In this document: positions 55,029 to 64,000 of the stretch, piece by piece | Position numbering within the stretch: position 1 is the first letter of the stretch | How the letters are laid out: each line of letters opens with the position of its first letter | Assembly: GCA_963738575.1 (NCBI GenBank) | Contig: CAVTWY010000001.1 | Coordinates: 62,001 to 126,000 of the forward strand | Direction of reading: 5' to 3' | Source: CAVTWY01 sp963738575 | Lineage (GTDB): Bacteria > Pseudomonadota > Gammaproteobacteria > Burkholderiales > Burkholderiaceae_C | DNA: 64,000 nt | Position numbers and translations under genes: made by a program | Notes under the pieces: model-generated | Seen by the model: only the letters and a program-made list of their open reading frames with translations | Database searches by the model: none | What the model was told of the DNA's origin: nothing

Positions 55029-56450
55029 CTAGTCGCGGGTCACGCGCAGCACTTCTTCTAATGACGTCACGCCTTGCGCCACCAAGCGTGCACCGTCGTC
55101 GCGCATGGGGCGCATGCCACCGTGTGTGGCCGCCTTGGTCAGTTCACTTTCGGCGGCGCGGTTGTGGATGAGGGCGCGAATCGACTCGTCGGCCACCATC
55201 AACTCGTAGACGCCCGTGCGGCCTTTGTAGCCCGTGCCGCCGCATTGCGCGCAACCCACAGGCCGGTAGTGCCCATCGCCGCTCAGACCGCGACAAGCGG
55301 TGCACAGCTTGCGCACCAAACGCTGCGCCAACGTGCCCAGCAGCGACGAGCTGAGCAAGTAAGGCTCCACGCCCATGTCGATCAAACGCGTGACCGAGCT
55401 GGGGGCATCGTTGGTGTGCACCGTGGCCAGCACCAGGTGGCCCGTCAGTGACGCTTGAATGGCGATTTGCGCGGTTTCAAAGTCGCGGATCTCGCCGATC
55501 ATGATGACGTCGGGGTCTTGGCGCAGGATGGCGCGCAAGGCCTTGGCAAAGGTCAGCTCAATCTTGGGGTTAACCTGTGTTTGCCCAATGCCGGGCAACT
55601 CGTACTCGACCGGGTCTTCCACCGTCAACACGTTGGTGGTGGCGGTCTCCAAGCGGCTGAGCGAAGCGTACAGCGTGGTGGTTTTGCCCGAGCCTGTGGG
55701 CCCCGTGACCAGCACGATGCCATGCGGCTGTTTGATGAGCTGGTCAAAGTTGGCCAGCACCTTGCCGTCCATGCCCAGCCCTTCCAGGTTGAACTTGGCG
55801 TCGGATTTGTCCAGCAGGCGCAGCACCGCGCGCTCGCCGTGGGCGCTGGGCAGCGTGGACACGCGCACGTCGATGGCGCGGCCGCCGATGCGCAAGCTGA
55901 TGCGGCCGTCTTGGGGCAGGCGCTTTTCGGCGATGTCGAGCTCGGCCATGATCTTCAGGCGCGAGATCAGCGCGGCGTGCAAGGCGCGGTTGGGCTGCAC
56001 CACCTCGCGCAGGGTGCCGTCCACCCGAAAACGAACCGACGAATTGCGCTCGTAGGGCTCGATGTGGATGTCGCTGGCGCCGTCTTTGGCCGCTTGCGTG
56101 AGCAGCGCATTGAGCATGCGAATGATGGGTGCGTCGTTGGCGGCTTCAAGCAGGTCTTCAACGGCCGGGATGTCTTGCATCATGCGCGACAAGTCGACCG
56201 CGCTTTCGACTTCGCCGACCACCGTGGCCGCGTTGGACTCACCGCCCGCGTAGGCAGATGCAATGCGCTGCGTCAGTGCCGTGGCGGTTTCGCGCTCCAT
56301 GGCGTTGATATCGAACAAGCGCTGCACTTCGGACATCGCCGCCATGGGCGAGCTCTCGGCCACCCACAACACCATCTGCTGTCCGTCGTCTTCAAGCAGC
56401 AGCGTGTTCGCGCGGGCGAACGCGTAGGGAAGGGGGTGGCGAGAGGCCAT
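55029..56450 (-). CDS. gspE: Type II secretion ATPase GspE
   Basis: 473-residue hexameric ATPase that powers pseudopilus assembly. Motifs: Walker A GPTGSGKTT, DPVEYELPGIGQTQVNPK (Asp box), RQDPDVIMIGEIRDFETAQIA (Walker B) and HTNDAPSSVTRL (His box). The zinc-binding four-cysteine element is present (LCTACRG ... GCAQCGGTGY). Separated by 22 bases from gspF. Confidence 0.95.
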   Translation of the reverse strand: MASRHPLPYAFARANTLLLEDDGQQMVLWVAESSPMAAMSEVQRLFDINAMERETATALTQRIASAYAGGESNAATVVGEVESAVDLSRMMQDIPAVEDLLEAANDAPIIRMLNALLTQAAKDGASDIHIEPYERNSSVRFRVDGTLREVVQPNRALHAALISRLKIMAELDIAEKRLPQDGRISLRIGGRAIDVRVSTLPSAHGERAVLRLLDKSDAKFNLEGLGMDGKVLANFDQLIKQPHGIVLVTGPTGSGKTTTLYASLSRLETATTNVLTVEDPVEYELPGIGQTQVNPKIELTFAKALRAILRQDPDVIMIGEIRDFETAQIAIQASLTGHLVLATVHTNDAPSSVTRLIDMGVEPYLLSSSLLGTLAQRLVRKLCTACRGLSGDGHYRPVGCAQCGGTGYKGRTGVYELMVADESIRALIHNRAAESELTKAATHGGMRPMRDDGARLVAQGVTSLEEVLRVTRD

Positions 56451-56477
56451 GCGCTTGGTGTCAGTTCAAATGAAGGG

Positions 56478-58750
56478 TTACGGCTTGATCGGCGGCGCCG
56501 GCACATCGGTGGCGCCTTGCACAGGCAGCAGCTGCTTGGGCGTCGGGGCCACGGGCGTGATGCCGGGCGGCACGATGTTGGGCGCTTGCACCGGCGGCAG
56601 CAGCGGCCCGTTGGGCACCACACTCACGCCGGTGTTCGCGGGCTGCAAATTGCGCTGTTGGGCGCGAATGCTTTCGTAGCGGTCGAGCGTGACCGAGTCG
56701 GCATCGGCGGCGTTGCGCATCACCACGGGGCGCAAAAACACCATCAGGTTGCTTTTGACGCGCCGACGCTCTTGCGCTTTGAAGAGGTTGCCTGCGATGG
56801 GGATGTCACCCAAGCCCGGCACCCGGTTGTCGCCGTCGGTGTATTCGTCTTTCAGCAAACCACCCAGCACCATGATCTGGCCGTCTTCGACCACCACCGA
56901 TGTGGTGATGGCGCTCTTGTCGGTGGTGGGGCCGGCGGTACCGGCCGTGGACGCGACCGACGAGTTTTCTTGGTAAATCGTCATGCGGATCGTGCCGCCT
57001 TCGCCGATTTGGCTCTTGACGCGCAGCGTCAGGCCCACGTCTTTGCGCTCGATCGTCTGAAACGGGTTGACGGCTGCACCGGCAGCGCCCGGTGTTGGTG
57101 AAGCTGCCGGTGATGAAGGGCACGTTTTGGCCGATGACGATTTGCGCCTCTTCGTTGTCAAGTGCCACCAGCGTGGGGGTTGAGAGCACGTTGGCGCCGG
57201 TGTTGGTTTCTAAAAAGCGGGCGAGTGATGCCAAGGTGTAAACGCCACCAATTCTTTGCACCAAGCCCAAGTTCAAACCAGCCCCTGGCGTGCCGACGGC
57301 AGCTGCCGCCGTGGCAGCACCACTGAGCGTGCCGTCCGACCCCGCCAGCGCAGCGCCTTGTTGGATGATATTGTTGCCACCGCTGCCGTAGTTGGTGCCC
57401 GCCCCGAGCAAAGTCCTGCCATTGGTGTTGCCCAACAGACCCTTGCCACTGAAACCCCATCTCAGCCATCTTGGTGGCGTCCACCTTCACGATCATCGAC
57501 TCCACCAGCACCTGCGCACGGCGTGAATCCAGTTGGTCAATGACGGTTCGAATCTGGCGGTAGAGCGGTTCGGCGGCAGTGATGATCAAGGAGTTGGTCG
57601 ACGGGTCGGCTTGAATGAAGCCCCCCGTTTGTACCGCCGCTGCGCCTTGCAGGGGCTGCTGCGCAACAGTGTTCGTGCCTGTGGCGCTGGGTGCGGGTGT
57701 TGACGTGGGAAGCGGTTGCGCAGAGACAGCAGCACCCCCCGCGCCACCACCTTGCTGCGGGTTGGCAAACGAAGCGCGAAGCACCGTGGCCAAACGCGTG
57801 GCATCGGCGTTCTTGAGGTAAACCACCCAAATGTTGCCGCCGGGGCCGCCCTGGCCGGGCCGGTCCAGGCGCTCAACGATGGCGCGCACTTGCGCCAGCT
57901 TGGCCGGGGTGGCGGTTTGAACGATCAGCGAGTTGCTGCGCGCATCAGCCAACACCGAAACGGCGCCTGCACCTGCAGCGGCACCCGGCACGCCGGGCGC
58001 CGCTGTTCCGCCGCCCGCCAAACGCTGCACGATGGCGGCCATGTCCAAGGCCACGCCGTGTTTGAGCCCGATGATTTCAACGTCGCCCGTGGCCGGGTTG
58101 TCGAGCGCGGCAATGATCTTGCCCAAGCGCTGCAGGTTGTCGGCGTAGTCGGTGATGATCAGCGTCTGGTTGCTGGTGTTGGCGTTGATGGTGTTGTTGG
58201 GGCTGATGAGCGGCCGCAGCACGGGCACCAGGTTGTTTGGGTTTTCGTGGTTCAAGCGAAAAATTTGCGTCACCACTTGGTCGCCGCGCGCGCGCGACGC
58301 ACCCACCAACACGTTGCTGGTTTGCAGTTTGGCATCGGCCTCGGGCACCACCTTGAGCAGGCCAGCACTCTCGACCACCGTGAAGCCCAAGCCGCGCAGC
58401 GACGCGAGGTAGTTGAGGTAGGCCTCGCGCACCAGCATCGGCTGCTCGCTGTAAACGGTGATTTGGCCTTTGACGCGGGGGTCGACGATGAACTGGCGGT
58501 TCAGCATGGCGCCCATGGCGCGCGTGACGGCTTCGATGTCGGCGTTGATGAAGTTAACCGTGACAGGTGACGATGATCTGAGGGCGTTGTTGTTGCTGCG
58601 GGCGCCGCTGGACTTGCGAGGTTTCGCTGCACTGGCGCTGGCCGCCGCTGCCGGTTCACTGGCCGATTGACCGATGGCCGCTGGGGTGCACAACACGCCG
58701 ACCGCCGCCAGCGCAAGCGCCACCGTGTTCGACTTTTTAATCTGGAGCAT
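56478..58750 (-). pseudogene. gspD: Type II secretion secretin GspD, two frameshifts
   Basis: Outer-membrane secretin. ATG 58750 is chosen because AAGG lies 6 bases upstream. The first frame has a signal peptide and NFINADIEAVTRAMGAMLNR (N0), then N1-N3 modules (VLVGASRARGDQVVT, IEIIGLKHGV-like, NIWVVYLKNADATRLATVLR) and RAQVLVESMIVKVDATKM. The frame then changes near 57450 and again near 57095 (extra G) before the secretin-domain end LRVKSQIGEGGTIRM and VPGLGDIPIAGNLF. The peptide is conserved throughout, about 760 residues, so the shifts are probably sequence errors. Confidence 0.9.
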
Positions 58751-58768
58751 GCTCATCCTTGTTCGCAC

Positions 58769-59689
58769 TCAGCCAATGGTGATGACGGAGACGGCGCCAC
58801 GACGGCGCCCGATGATGTTCAAAAGGTTCGACAGGCCTTCTTCTTGCCCGTCACCAGCGCTGGCTTCACCGCGAAAGCGCAACCCCGTACCTGCCCATTG
58901 TCCCTGGCCTGTCAACTGCAAGGGCCCTTGCAAGGTCGACATCGTGATCGAGGCCGTGCCGTTGTTGGCGGCGTCGCCGCGCCACTGCAAGCGGTAGCTG
59001 CCCAGGGTGGGCAAGGTTGACAGCCGTGAGGATACGCCCGTGGCGTCCAGTGACGCCTCACCCGTTAACAGCACGCGGCCCTGCACGCGCTCAAAGGTAA
59101 ACCCCGGCGAGCGCACGCTCAACAGGCCACCCAATTGCAAGGTGTTCCACGGTGTGCCCAAACCCGTCAACCACGCTGCAGGCCATTGGCCCAGGCTGGC
59201 CGCGCCCTGCGTTGGCAACAGGCTGACCGCCACGCGGCCCCAACCCGGCTCGACCCGCAGCCGCGCGGTGCCGTTGATGCAGCATTCGTGCTGCACCCCA
59301 ATGTTGAACGCCATCCAGGCGGGCCGCAGTGACCAGGTCATGCGTCCGGGCAAGGCACTGGCGGCGCGGCTCTCGGCGCCTCCCGACAACACGGCCACGG
59401 CGCTCCCGTTCCACAGCGAGCCCCGGGCGTCGGTGAGCAGCACGCGGTCGTCGGTGGCCTGGGCCACCGCCCGCGCCAACCAGGCTGCGGGTGCAAACAA
59501 CAACAAGCCAGCGAGTGCACCCACGATGGCGCCCACGATGCCCCAGCGAAAGCCCGCGCTGCGTGTGCGCTGCCACGCCACTTCTTGCAGCGTCGATTCG
59601 GCAAAGCCCGATTTGCCAAATCGCCGCGCGCGCGGCACTTTGATGCTGCGGCGAGGGCGCGAGGCCAGGGAGTCAAAAAAACTGGTCAT
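58769..59689 (-). CDS. gspN: Type II secretion protein GspN
   Basis: 306-residue protein with one N-terminal membrane segment (GAIVGALAGLLLFAPAAWLA), followed by the GspN pattern: DDRVLLTDARGSLWNGSAVAV, LPGRMTWSLRPAWMA and a final GLRFRGEASAGDGQEEGLSNLLNIIGRR. About 19 bases before gspD. Confidence 0.86.
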   Translation of the reverse strand: MTSFFDSLASRPRRSIKVPRARRFGKSGFAESTLQEVAWQRTRSAGFRWGIVGAIVGALAGLLLFAPAAWLARAVAQATDDRVLLTDARGSLWNGSAVAVLSGGAESRAASALPGRMTWSLRPAWMAFNIGVQHECCINGTARLRVEPGWGRVAVSLLPTQGAASLGQWPAAWLTGLGTPWNTLQLGGLLSVRSPGFTFERVQGRVLLTGEASLDATGVSSRLSTLPTLGSYRLQWRGDAANNGTASITMSTLQGPLQLTGQGQWAGTGLRFRGEASAGDGQEEGLSNLLNIIGRRRGAVSVITIG

Positions 59690-59705
59690 GCGTAGGCGAT
59701 GGTTG

Positions 59706-60242
59706 TTAAGGCGTTGGCATCGCCACGATCACGTTGCCGCTGTAGCCACCGGCGCCCCGGCTGAGCGTGGCTTCAACGGGTCGTGCCCGCGCGGTCGACC
59801 TGGCGTCGGCCAACCAACGGCGCAATTGCTCGCCATTGGCGTTGGTGACCGTCAGGGTGGCACGGTCACCCGCGACCACCAAGCGGCCTGCTGCGCCCAT
59901 GGCATCGGTGGCCGACTTCAGGGCAGCACCAGCCTGCACCGGGGCCACTTTGGGCGTGCCACGCAGCTCTTTGCTTTCACCCGCCATGCGCTGCATCTGC
60001 TGGTATTGCGCGTCGAGTTCGGCCATGCGTTTGGGCGCATCGCGAACGGTGGTCCATGCAGGCCGAATGGCAATCACAAAAACCAAAAAACCACCCAGCA
60101 CCGTGGCGGCCAAACCCAGCAAGCGGCGGTCGCGAACGGGCATTTTTTTCCAGCGGGCTCGGGCTTCACCAACCTTGCTGCCGTCACTCACGCTGTCAGC
60201 GGTAAGTGCAGCGCCGGGGATGCTTTCGGTGGTACCTGCCAT
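59706..60242 (-). CDS. gspM: Type II secretion protein GspM
   Basis: 178-residue membrane protein: short cytoplasmic part ending in a Trp (ARARWKKMPVRDRRLLGLAA), one membrane helix (VLGGFLVFVIAI) and a periplasmic ferredoxin-like domain. ATG 60242 begins MAGTTESIPGAALT and lies 4 bases after gspL. The longer upstream frame overlaps gspL and is spurious. Confidence 0.87.
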   Translation of the reverse strand: MAGTTESIPGAALTADSVSDGSKVGEARARWKKMPVRDRRLLGLAATVLGGFLVFVIAIRPAWTTVRDAPKRMAELDAQYQQMQRMAGESKELRGTPKVAPVQAGAALKSATDAMGAAGRLVVAGDRATLTVTNANGEQLRRWLADARSTARARPVEATLSRGAGGYSGNVIVAMPTP

Positions 60243-60246
60243 GGCT

Positions 60247-61497
60247 TTAAGACACCCCGATGGTTTTGGCGCGCGACAGGGTGACCGCACCGTTGACGTT
60301 TTCGACCACCCAGCCCGCAGGCCGCAGCGTGGTGCGAACCTGGTTGATCTGGGCTTCGCTCCAGCCCGTGGACGACATGCTGAGCTTGCCGCCCTCGAAG
60401 CGCAGCGACTCGACGGGTGCACGCCCGTCCGGCCAGGCTGCTGCCATGGCGCCCAACACGCTTTCGAGGTCGGTGTCGCCCAGGCGGCCGGCGGCTGCGC
60501 GCAGGGAATCGGTCTCGCGCTGCATTTGGGTGGGGGCGTCGAGCACTGACTTGATTTGCGGATGGGCCTCGCGCAGCACTTGCACCATGGCATCGCGCTT
60601 GCTGCCCATGGCGTCGCGCAGATGCCACGCCCACAAGTTAAGTCCCAAGATGTTGAAAGCCGCAAAGGCTGTCAGACCCCAGCGCACGGGGCGCCAAGCG
60701 GGGCTCCAGAAGCGCTTCCAGCCTTCGTTCAAGGCGCGCGTGCCGCGATGGCTGGGTGCCAAATCAAATTGCCGCAAGTTCCACAGTGAACGCACGGCTT
60801 GCAGGGCGCGTGGTTCGTCGCGCAGGGCCAACACCGGTGCGCCAAGCCAACGTTCGGCTTGGGCCGCCACCGACGGCTGAGCCGTCCAGCGCGCAGGCAA
60901 GGTCGTCCACTGGGGCAAGAGGCTCTTGGACAGGCTGCCGTTAAGTTGCACCGTGGCCACCCCGTTCAAATCAGACCACGTCAACTGCACCATCGCGCCG
61001 CCGGCTTTGGTGGCCATGGCGTCGGTGGCTTCGCTGAAATGGCCCAGGGGTGTGTCCTCGGGCCACGACATGGGCACCACACGCTCGACGTCGAGCCCGG
61101 CACGTTCAAGCTTTTCAATCTCGGCTTGCAGCCAAGGTTTGTTCAGCACACAAACCCATGCTTCTTGGCCCGCGACGGCGCCGGGTTCAAGCGCCAGGTG
61201 CGTGGCGTCGGCTTCGTCAAGCACGTGCTCTTCCATCGACCCCACCAAGGCCGCTCGAAGTTTGGCGCCTGGCGCTTTGGGAATGGGCAAGCGATGCCAA
61301 CTGACGTCGTTGTCGGACACCACGGCGGTGACGCCATCGGCTTTGGGCAAGAGCGCCGCGCTGCAATGGCCCGTGCTGATGACGGTGGTGCCGTCGTCGG
61401 TGACCACATAGGTGTAGTCGTCGCCATGCGAGCTCGCAGCTTGGGCCAAGGCTCTCAAGCGGCTGCGAGGGGGGATCAGAACAACCAGACTGGGCAT
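60247..61497 (-). CDS. gspL: Type II secretion protein GspL
   Basis: 416-residue protein with a cytoplasmic actin-like domain that binds GspE (SLVVLIPPRSRLRALAQ, DNDVSWHRLPIPKAPGAKLR), a membrane helix around residue 275 (WGLTAFAAFNILGLNLWAW) and a periplasmic domain that pairs with GspM. A 134-base gap with a hairpin separates it from gspK. Confidence 0.9.
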   Translation of the reverse strand: MPSLVVLIPPRSRLRALAQAASSHGDDYTYVVTDDGTTVISTGHCSAALLPKADGVTAVVSDNDVSWHRLPIPKAPGAKLRAALVGSMEEHVLDEADATHLALEPGAVAGQEAWVCVLNKPWLQAEIEKLERAGLDVERVVPMSWPEDTPLGHFSEATDAMATKAGGAMVQLTWSDLNGVATVQLNGSLSKSLLPQWTTLPARWTAQPSVAAQAERWLGAPVLALRDEPRALQAVRSLWNLRQFDLAPSHRGTRALNEGWKRFWSPAWRPVRWGLTAFAAFNILGLNLWAWHLRDAMGSKRDAMVQVLREAHPQIKSVLDAPTQMQRETDSLRAAAGRLGDTDLESVLGAMAAAWPDGRAPVESLRFEGGKLSMSSTGWSEAQINQVRTTLRPAGWVVENVNGAVTLSRAKTIGVS

Positions 61498-61591
61498 GGG
61501 GTGTAGAGGCTACCCGGCTTTGGGCCTGAAAGGCTTGGCCAGGGTGGTGCTAACGAAAGCAAACGTTTCAATCTATTTTCGCCGCAAAGCA

Positions 61592-61611
61592 CACGAATGG
61601 AAACATTCGTG
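61592..61611 (-). repeat. GAAA-loop hairpin between gspK and gspL
   Basis: Perfect 8-bp stem CACGAATG/CATTCGTG with a 4-base loop in the only sizeable gap (61498-61631) of the gsp operon. No T-run on the minus strand, so it is probably an RNA processing or partial attenuation element. Confidence 0.5.
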
Positions 61612-61631
61612 CACAGATTGAGGTGTTGAAG

Positions 61632-62642
61632 TTATGGGCGTTGTTCTTCAACCATGTTGATGCGTTCGCGCTGAATGGCCTTGATGTCGGTGGTCGACAC
61701 GCGACGAATCAGTGAGATTTCTTCCAGCGCGTGGTTGTCCAGCCGGAGCCGCCCACGCACTTCAAAGTGTGTGGTGCGGGCGCCAATGGCCTGGGCGGTG
61801 AGCCCGGCTTTTTGCTTTTCGCTGAGTTGCGCGACGATGGCACCAAAGTCTTTGAAGTGGGCGACCTTGCGAATTTCAACCAAACGTTGGGCTTCGCTGA
61901 CGGACATCTCGGGCACCACCGCCGCAATGACCTCGGCACTCGCGGTGTTGGCATTGACCGGGGTTTTGGCAGGCAGCAACGTCACATAAGGCAGCAACAA
62001 CTTGGTTAGCTCCGGCTCCAGACCCAACCAGGCCAAGTCGCGCATGGACGCCGGCATCAAGGGGGCTCCAGCGGCCCCCGTGGCGGCTTTGATGTAGGCG
62101 TTGGCAAGGCGATCGGCAGTGTCACTGGGCGCTGCTGCCGTCGCGCACAGACGGTCCAACACACGCTTTTGATCGGGATCCAGCTTGTCTTCGTTGAGCA
62201 GGTTGCTGAGGTTCCACTTGGCCTGGGCGTCGGCGATGGACCCCGACAAAAAGGCGTCAGGGCCATCGTCGCCGTCCACCGTGGTGCCTGTTCGGTCGGC
62301 CGCTAGAAAGGTCGACAACCTGGCCTCTTCGAGTGGCACCGACCACGGTTCGCCCAAGTGGTCAGATGGGCCCTTGCCTGAGTTTGCATTGCGGTTGTCG
62401 GCTATCAAGTCTTCGCGCAAGATCAACACGGCCCAATCGAGCGCCCCACCCAGCACCCAAGCTGACTGCAGACGCGCACGCTCGGACCCTTCCACTTGGA
62501 TCGCTCGCGTGTGCTGCCACACCATGCCGCCGGCCAAAGCGGCCACCAACGTCAGGATCACCATCGCCAGCAGCAGTGCGGCACCGCGTTGGCGCGGTTG
62601 GCGGATGCGCCAACGCAGTGGCACGGTGACGCTGCGCTTCAT
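61632..62642 (-). CDS. gspK: Type II secretion minor pseudopilin GspK
   Basis: 336-residue tip pseudopilin. The N-terminal helix RGAALLLAMVILTLVAALAG has Gly in place of the usual leader Gly-Phe pair with Ala-Leu. Large domain with VNANTASAEVIAAVVPEMS and SVSEAQRLVEIR of the helix-hairpin region. The start overlaps gspJ (ATGA). Confidence 0.9.
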   Translation of the reverse strand: MKRSVTVPLRWRIRQPRQRGAALLLAMVILTLVAALAGGMVWQHTRAIQVEGSERARLQSAWVLGGALDWAVLILREDLIADNRNANSGKGPSDHLGEPWSVPLEEARLSTFLAADRTGTTVDGDDGPDAFLSGSIADAQAKWNLSNLLNEDKLDPDQKRVLDRLCATAAAPSDTADRLANAYIKAATGAAGAPLMPASMRDLAWLGLEPELTKLLLPYVTLLPAKTPVNANTASAEVIAAVVPEMSVSEAQRLVEIRKVAHFKDFGAIVAQLSEKQKAGLTAQAIGARTTHFEVRGRLRLDNHALEEISLIRRVSTTDIKAIQRERINMVEEQRP

Positions 62643-63232
62643 TTGGCTTGTGGCCCCAGCTTGATGTCGCGCGTGATGGCGCGTTCGCTCGATTCGGACA
62701 CAAACCCGAGCACCAGACGCACCCCCGTGCTGATGGCGCCGGTGGACTGGCAGTTGGACCAGCTGTTGTCGCTTTCCCGGTAGCAGAACACTTGCATGGA
62801 CGCCAGCCCCTCCAGGGCGCGCAACTGATCGGGTTCGTTGCCAAGCAACTGTTGGCTGCGCAACCAGTGGTCAGCCAACTGCGCGGCGTTGGTGGTGGGT
62901 GTGCTCGCCCAACGCATCAGTGTGCCGTCGCGAACCGCCCAGACCAGCACCTGGGCGCCCGCGTCGGTGCGCCGAATCAGTCGCATTGACTTGCCGTCGT
63001 ATTGCAAATTGCGCAGCCCGCCCGAACTGGCGTCAGGGCTCAAGGCCATCAAGTCTTGCTCCCACTGCCCCAGCACACTGGACAACCGCAGCGTTCGCTC
63101 GACGCTGTCTTGATTGATGTTGCGCGACCGCACCATCGCATCAATCCCCTGCCAAGCCATCGCCGCCAGCACCGCCATGATCGTCAGCGCCACCAGCACC
63201 TCCACCAGCGTGAACCCGCGAACTTTGGTCAT
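62639..63232 (-). CDS. gspJ: Type II secretion minor pseudopilin GspJ
   Basis: 197-residue pseudopilin with prepilin leader KVRGFTLVEVLVALTIMAVL (cleavage after Gly, Phe+1, Glu+5). Motif LGQWEQDLMAL matches the GspJ beta-domain. Overlaps gspI and gspK by 4 bases each. Confidence 0.92.
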   Translation of the reverse strand: MTKVRGFTLVEVLVALTIMAVLAAMAWQGIDAMVRSRNINQDSVERTLRLSSVLGQWEQDLMALSPDASSGGLRNLQYDGKSMRLIRRTDAGAQVLVWAVRDGTLMRWASTPTTNAAQLADHWLRSQQLLGNEPDQLRALEGLASMQVFCYRESDNSWSNCQSTGAISTGVRLVLGFVSESSERAITRDIKLGPQAK

Positions 63233-63633
63233 CTCCCGAGTACCGTCGAGAGCGTGTAAAGATTCAACCCACGTTCGTCCGATATCACCGCGTCCACGCG
63301 CCTGAAACTCGGGTTGGGTGTCGAGCGAACCACGCGTTTGCCCTGGTAGGTCACGCCCAACTGCAAGCAGGTGAAATCACCGTCACCGATGGGCGGCAAG
63401 GTTTTGGCGAGCTTGAGGGCCACCAATTGGTTGTCGGCGCACCACTGCGCGGCCGTGACCGACGCCAAGCGCTGCGAGTTATCAGTTAGCGTGCCTGCAG
63501 CGCGCATGCCAGCGGCCAGCGATACCGCCACGATCGCCACAGCCACCAGCACTTCGATGAGCGTAAATCCGCGCAAGGGATGCGGCGTCGCTAAACCACA
63601 GCGATGGCGCGGGGGCGCTGGCAAGCGTTTCAT
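63229..63633 (-). CDS. gspI: Type II secretion minor pseudopilin GspI
   Basis: 134-residue pseudopilin with leader LRGFTLIEVLVAVAIVAVSL (Gly/Phe cleavage, Glu+5), an N-terminal extension of 22 basic residues, and the conserved AQWCADNQLVALKL. ATG 63633 overlaps the gspH stop by 4 bases. Confidence 0.93.
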   Translation of the reverse strand: MKRLPAPPRHRCGLATPHPLRGFTLIEVLVAVAIVAVSLAAGMRAAGTLTDNSQRLASVTAAQWCADNQLVALKLAKTLPPIGDGDFTCLQLGVTYQGKRVVRSTPNPSFRRVDAVISDERGLNLYTLSTVLGR

Positions 63634-64000
63634 GGTGTGGTCTCTTCCACCACCACAAACGGCCCCAGCCCGTCGGTTGCCAGCACGGCACGTCGAGTTT
63701 CCCGTTGCAGCACCACGCGCTGCGCAGGGATGAGCGGCTCGGGCCCCAGCAACAACGCACTGGCACCCACCACCTGGGCCGATGTGCCCAGGGCCAGCCA
63801 TTGCGTTTGGTTCAGGTCTTTTTGCATCAAGCCCACAAAGCGGAACTGCGCCGGGATGCGATCTTGAGCCTCCACGGGCTCCCACCGCACGGCGATGCCC
63901 GACGCGCGTGATTCGGCGCGGGCACTTTCAAGCAAGGTGGCCAGGCGCATGGCTTCTTCGTCCAGTTGAGTCTGGGCGCCGTCGCGCATCGACAAACTGA
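63630..64000 (-). CDS. gspH: Type II secretion minor pseudopilin GspH (cut by the window edge)
   Basis: C-terminal part of a pseudopilin: the frame runs open off the right edge. MSMRDGAQTQLDEEAMRLAT is internal; the methylated N-terminal helix lies outside. GspH is supported by position ahead of gspI and by RLATLLESARAESRASGIAV, the pattern seen just after the helix in GspH. Confidence 0.85.
   Translation of the reverse strand, partial: SLSMRDGAQTQLDEEAMRLATLLESARAESRASGIAVRWEPVEAQDRIPAQFRFVGLMQKDLNQTQWLALGTSAQVVGASALLLGPEPLIPAQRVVLQRETRRAVLATDGLGPFVVVEETTP

Noticed and set aside
55455..57101. 548-codon open frame opposite gspE/gspD
   Set aside because: Pure antisense shadow (Val/Gly/His/Arg-rich) across two secretion genes.

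Overview
The window reads as about 62-65% GC chromosomal DNA of a betaproteobacterium, most likely a Comamonadaceae-type Burkholderiales. Grounds are the 4,5-cleavage protocatechuate genes, several Bug/TRAP/Liv-type uptake systems for aromatic or organic acids, a PEP-CTERM protein and a gsp operon in the order usual for that order. This is inferred from gene content; no rRNA or tRNA gene is present.

Region 1 (1-15.3 kb, + strand) is one long catabolic operon. A TRAP carrier (dctQMP) is followed by quinate/shikimate dehydrogenase, a two-gene version of 3-dehydroshikimate dehydratase, type II dehydroquinase, ligJ, pobA, ligK, a DUF1932 dehydrogenase, ligI, a tannase-family lipoprotein and ligABC. 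Together they would take up quinate/shikimate, convert it (and 4-hydroxybenzoate) to protocatechuate, and open that by 4,5-cleavage to pyruvate and oxaloacetate. A 16-bp operator-like palindrome lies before the first gene. pobA, the tannase 3' end and especially ligA, ligB and ligC are broken by single-base indels although the peptide is conserved in the shifted frames; assembly error is likelier than decay.

Region 2 (15.3-30.5 kb): a DEAD-box RNA helicase behind a possible attenuator, an aldo/keto reductase (frameshifted), a small secreted protein, aroE, a Bug solute-binding protein, then a minus-strand operon of two CoA ligases around a complete LivFGHM-type ABC importer with its binding protein, typical of aromatic or branched acid uptake and activation.

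Region 3 (30.5-46.5 kb): a four-gene SxtJ / DUF5989 / carbamoyltransferase / SGNH-hydrolase module, a Crp-like regulator, an M16 zinc protease, a subtilase with hexapeptide tail repeats, a TPR protein, a PEP-CTERM trypsin-like protease, a RelBE-type toxin-antitoxin pair, a protein resembling Bacillus spore transglutaminase Tgl, and a 5'-nucleotidase.

Region 4 (46.5-53.8 kb): a second Liv-type importer operon ending in an IclR regulator, with an IclR-like palindrome in its promoter. Next to it an intact DUF2971 gene and a fragment of a second one lie beside two inverted copies of a roughly 110-bp stem-loop repeat with a nearly identical core.

Region 5 (53.8-64 kb, - strand): a type II secretion operon, gspH (cut by the window edge), I, J, K, L, M, N, D (two frameshifts), E, F. 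No CRISPR array, insertion sequence or prophage gene was seen.
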